Shown: one piece after another, positions 61,258 through 64,000 of the stretch
Layout: each line of letters opens with the position of its first letter
Numbering within the stretch: position 1 is the stretch's first letter
NCBI RefSeq assembly: GCF_900291955.1
Contig: NZ_OLMR01000002.1
Location: 492,338 to 556,337 of the forward strand
DNA from: Pseudoruminococcus massiliensis
GTDB taxonomy: Bacteria; Bacillota; Clostridia; Oscillospirales; Acutalibacteraceae
Reading direction: 5' to 3'
DNA: 64,000 bases
The notes under the pieces: model-generated
Told to the model about the DNA's origin: nothing
Databases searched by the model: none
The model's input: the letters and a program-made list of their open reading frames with translations, nothing else
Program-made: the position numbers and the translations under genes

Positions 61258-63513
61258 ATGAAACTTGAGGGTGTAAACAGAAGATTCGGCGACAGAGATG
61301 TCCTTAAAGATGTAAATTTAAATTTCGATAAAAATGGAATGGTTTTTATACTCGGTGCTTCCGGTTCGGGCAAAAGTACACTGCTTAATGTGCTTGGTCT
61401 GCTTGACGACGGTTATGACGGAAAGATATACTATGGTGAGAAAAGCGTATCTGATGAGGCACAAAAGACAAATATAAGAAGAAAACACATAGCTTTTATA
61501 TTTCAGGAGTATAACCTCATAAATTCTCTTACGGTTAAGGAAAATGTACAAACCGCAGTAGATATTTCTGAGGGTGTTCTTGATGAAGAAGTATATAGCA
61601 ATATAATTTCTATGTTCAAACTGAACAACCTTGAAAACAGAGATGTTGCAACTCTGTCAGGCGGAGAAAAACAGCGCGTCGCAATAGCGAGAGCCTTGGT
61701 GCGAAACAACGAAATAATTTTTGCCGATGAGCCGACAGGCAACCTTGACGAAGAAAATTCCGATATTATATTTAATGCGCTTAAAGAGGTTGCAAAGAAT
61801 CATCTCGTTGTAATTGTATCTCATAATAAAGAAGCTGCCGAAAAGTTTGCCGACAGGATTATAACTATTCGTGACGGTAGGATTTTTGATGACAGCGACA
61901 GGGGATATTCAGAAAATTCTACATTAGAATTAACCGAACAGAGGGAAAAAAATCCTAAATCTAAGAAATGGATTAAAAGAATTTCATTACGCAGCTTTCA
62001 GAAGCGAAAGAAAAAATTGATTCCTTCTATAATAGCAATATTTATAAGCCTTGTCTGTATAGGCACAGTCTGCGGAATACTTTCCTCTACAATGAGTCTG
62101 ATAAATAATACAAATGCTTCTATGATTGATTCGGACATGGTTTCTATTAACCGCGAGGACGATTTTTATGGTGAATCAATTCCAGAGGAGCTTATCAAGA
62201 AGCTGAATGATACCGGAAATATCAAAAAAATAGTCAAAAAGTCTGAAAGATACTTGACAATAGAAACAAATGAGAGAGAAGGCTACTTTTCCGCAGTTGC
62301 TACAAAAGCAATATTACTTGATGATTTCTTTAAAGAGAGAATCAAACCTCAGATGGGAGAGATGATTTCAAAAGACAGAGAAATCTTAATAAATACCAAT
62401 ATGGCAGAGAAATATTTTGAGAGTGCCGAGAATGCAATCGGTAAGACTATTAAATTTGGAGGCAGCAAAATAGAAGCTAAGATAGTTGGCATATATGACA
62501 ACTTGATTTCAATTCAAAGTCCGTATGTAGTAATCACAGAGAAACTGCAAAGAGAATTGTCAAGAGAAAGTCTTGATTCATATGTGGTTCTTATGGATTC
62601 GCAGGAAACTATGATGCTTAACTCGGTATTGAATGATATAGATAAAAATTCTCAGCCTAAGATGATTTGCGGACAGCTTAACAAGAACAAAAACGAAGCC
62701 CTGATCAGTGTAAAATCCATAAATAAATATCTTGAGAGTATATTAAGAGAGGATTTGTACATATCCAACGAAGAAGCTTCAAGCGGAAAGATACCGCAGG
62801 AGGTTCAGAACCTGATTATAGGCTCGGAATATATTGTAGGTTCTTCTAATGCAAAAGTAAGTAAGATTAAAATAACGGGAATTTGTGAAGGCAAAGAATC
62901 GGAAGCAACACAAGCGGCAACCCTATATGTTAACAGTGAAGATAAGGACCAATGGATTGAAGATATAGTTCAGGAGATAGATGTTTATCTCAACGATTAC
63001 AGCAGTGCTAAGATAGACGAGATAAAGGCTATTGCCAATGAAGATGATTATAAGGTTATATATTTGGCTGAAAATATAAAGAGGGGATTTTCACAGATTT
63101 TCTCCTTTATAGGCATAGCCATATCAATAGTTGCACTTATAATTATAATAATCTCGTGTATACTTGTAAGCCATTCAACAAAGTCCAATATTTTTGACAG
63201 AGTTTATGAGGTCGGAGTTCTGAAGTCGCTGGGAGCGGACAAAAAGTCCATTTTCAAGATGTTCAGCATAGAAAATCTGATAATAGGCTTGATTTCAAGC
63301 GTAGCTACGATATTGCTAATCATTATACTTAATATAGCGGGCTTGTCGAGCTGGTTGATTATACAGGGAATGCCCTGTTACAGCTTCTCGTGGTGGCATA
63401 TAATCGTCATCTTGTTTGTGGGCTTGTTTATAACCATGATTTCAGGTCTTGGAAAGATGAATAAAGCCTCAAAGATGTCCGTAACAGACGCAATCCGCAC
63501 AAAAAATAACTAA
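61258..63513 (+). CDS. MacB-type ABC transporter (ATPase-permease fusion)
   Basis: A 751-residue protein. The N-terminal ATPase (1-220) has Walker A GASGSGKST, Q-loop FQEYNLI, signature LSGGEKQRVAIARALV, Walker B IIFADEPTGNLD, and H-loop VSHN. The permease has one membrane helix (about 255-280), a large extracellular domain (about 285-610), and three C-terminal helices (FtsX-type) with YEVGVLKSLGA. This is the MacB mechanotransmission layout, which exports or senses peptides and envelope factors rather than importing. The upstream anchored protein may act as adaptor. No two-component system is adjacent. Confidence 0.9.
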   Translation: MKLEGVNRRFGDRDVLKDVNLNFDKNGMVFILGASGSGKSTLLNVLGLLDDGYDGKIYYGEKSVSDEAQKTNIRRKHIAFIFQEYNLINSLTVKENVQTAVDISEGVLDEEVYSNIISMFKLNNLENRDVATLSGGEKQRVAIARALVRNNEIIFADEPTGNLDEENSDIIFNALKEVAKNHLVVIVSHNKEAAEKFADRIITIRDGRIFDDSDRGYSENSTLELTEQREKNPKSKKWIKRISLRSFQKRKKKLIPSIIAIFISLVCIGTVCGILSSTMSLINNTNASMIDSDMVSINREDDFYGESIPEELIKKLNDTGNIKKIVKKSERYLTIETNEREGYFSAVATKAILLDDFFKERIKPQMGEMISKDREILINTNMAEKYFESAENAIGKTIKFGGSKIEAKIVGIYDNLISIQSPYVVITEKLQRELSRESLDSYVVLMDSQETMMLNSVLNDIDKNSQPKMICGQLNKNKNEALISVKSINKYLESILREDLYISNEEASSGKIPQEVQNLIIGSEYIVGSSNAKVSKIKITGICEGKESEATQAATLYVNSEDKDQWIEDIVQEIDVYLNDYSSAKIDEIKAIANEDDYKVIYLAENIKRGFSQIFSFIGIAISIVALIIIIISCILVSHSTKSNIFDRVYEVGVLKSLGADKKSIFKMFSIENLIIGLISSVATILLIIILNIAGLSSWLIIQGMPCYSFSWWHIIVILFVGLFITMISGLGKMNKASKMSVTDAIRTKNN

Positions 63514-63522
63514 ATATACTAT

Positions 63523-63560
63523 AGCCTTAGAATGACAGTGTGTATTTCTAAGGCTTTTTT
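63523..63560 (+). terminator. intrinsic terminator after the ABC transporter gene
   Basis: AGCCTTAGAA and TTCTAAGGCT pair, followed by TTTTTTG. Confidence 0.85.
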
Positions 63561-63765
63561 GTTTAGTATACAGCACATTCTAAATCTAAGATAAATAATA
63601 TGTTTCATGCGGTTCGTAAGGTAAGTCTGTTTTGTAAAATGAAGTTAAAGAGTAGGAAAAGTTTATCTACATTTAGATGAAACTTATCGAAAAAATCCTA
63701 TATATAGGTAAGGAAAAGTGAAAATAAAAAAATCGTAAGAAAAACGAAAAAAATTCAAAAAAGGT
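63561..63765. other. AT-rich gap before the rRNA-type promoters
   Basis: About 200 bp with no gene or repeat that I recognise. It becomes A-rich just upstream of the first promoter, as is common for UP-element-like sequence. Confidence 0.5.
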
Positions 63766-63794
63766 GTTGACATTCCTCGCAAAGTGTGGTAATA
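63766..63794 (+). promoter_or_regulatory. rRNA-type promoter P1
   Basis: TTGACA (63766-63771), 17 bp, TAATAT (63789-63794). The spacer ends AAGTGTGG; the leader is GTCGCGAGAGAGTGGCGAA. Confidence 0.7.
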
Positions 63795-63972
63795 TAATGA
63801 AGCTGTCGCGAGAGAGTGGCGAAAAACTTAAAGAGTAAGGGTTTAAAAAGCCAGTATTCAAGCGGTTTTTCAGTCAAGAAAAGAGTGAAAAGTGAGTAAA
63901 GCACAGATTGATTTCTGGATTGCAAATTCACAAAAAGCTCAAAAAACTTTTTGAAAAAGTTTGAAAAAAGTC

Positions 63973-64000
63973 TTGACAAACGCTTTCGAGTGTGGTAAAA
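63973..64000 (+). promoter_or_regulatory. rRNA-type promoter P2, cut by the window edge
   Basis: TTGACA (63973-63978), 17-bp spacer ending GAGTGTGG, then TAAAA at the edge. The AGTGTGGTAA context matches P1, so these are tandem copies. Confidence 0.6.

Overview
The window is about 64 kb of a low-GC Gram-positive chromosome around the replication origin. The order gyrA, gyrB, remB, recF, yaaA, dnaN, dnaA, then divergently rpmH, rnpA, yidD, yidC, jag, mnmE, mnmG, rsmG, noc, parA, parB, serS is the classical Firmicutes oriC neighbourhood. Type IV pilin genes, a FabV/Ter-type enoyl reductase, a GTP-type PEP carboxykinase and many lipoproteins suggest an anaerobic Clostridia member, probably a Ruminococcus-like Oscillospiraceae. 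That placement is inferred; no 16S rRNA lies in the window.

Layout. Positions 1-4450 (minus) hold a type IV pilus/pseudopilus locus: two paralogous pilins, each with its own promoter and terminator, and a three-gene minor pilin operon running off the left edge. Positions 4857-5675 hold a tandemly duplicated type I toxin-antitoxin locus: two 35-codon hydrophobic toxins and three antisense RNA genes. Positions 5900-24000 mix envelope genes (an L,D-transpeptidase lipoprotein, a TraB/GumN lipoprotein) with housekeeping genes (fabV, a HAD hydrolase, dusB, an aminotransferase, trpS, a lipid kinase, pckG, aspS, degV, a membrane protein). Positions 24481-38450 are the minus-strand replichore arm (gyrA to dnaA), with small YcxB-like and zinc-ribbon membrane proteins between the gyrase genes and remB. 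From 39.2 kb everything is on the plus strand: ribosome/RNase P/membrane insertion genes, tRNA-modification genes, and the chromosome segregation locus with five tandem parS sites plus one inside mnmG. serS, guaB, an SseB-family protein, a GNAT acetyltransferase, a stand-alone 5S rRNA, an SGNH esterase and a MacB-type ABC transporter follow. The right edge carries two tandem promoters that look like an rrn operon start.

The most striking non-coding feature is a family of GC-rich, extremely palindromic intergenic repeats in about fifteen gaps between 8.6 and 58.6 kb. They are mosaics of small hairpins inside TTAGCTAA-type inverted ends. Different copies carry different stem sequences that stay self-complementary, and some gaps carry a polymorphic hairpin slot before a constant GACGCGG segment. 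One gap has four 97-bp tandem copies. The repeats sit at gene ends and also in the only leader available to gyrB and mnmE. A second unusual feature is a pair of origin-like regions, in the dnaN-dnaA gap and at 57.4-58.0 kb. Both have GTTGAAAA/TTTTCAAC motifs followed by the same two conserved blocks.
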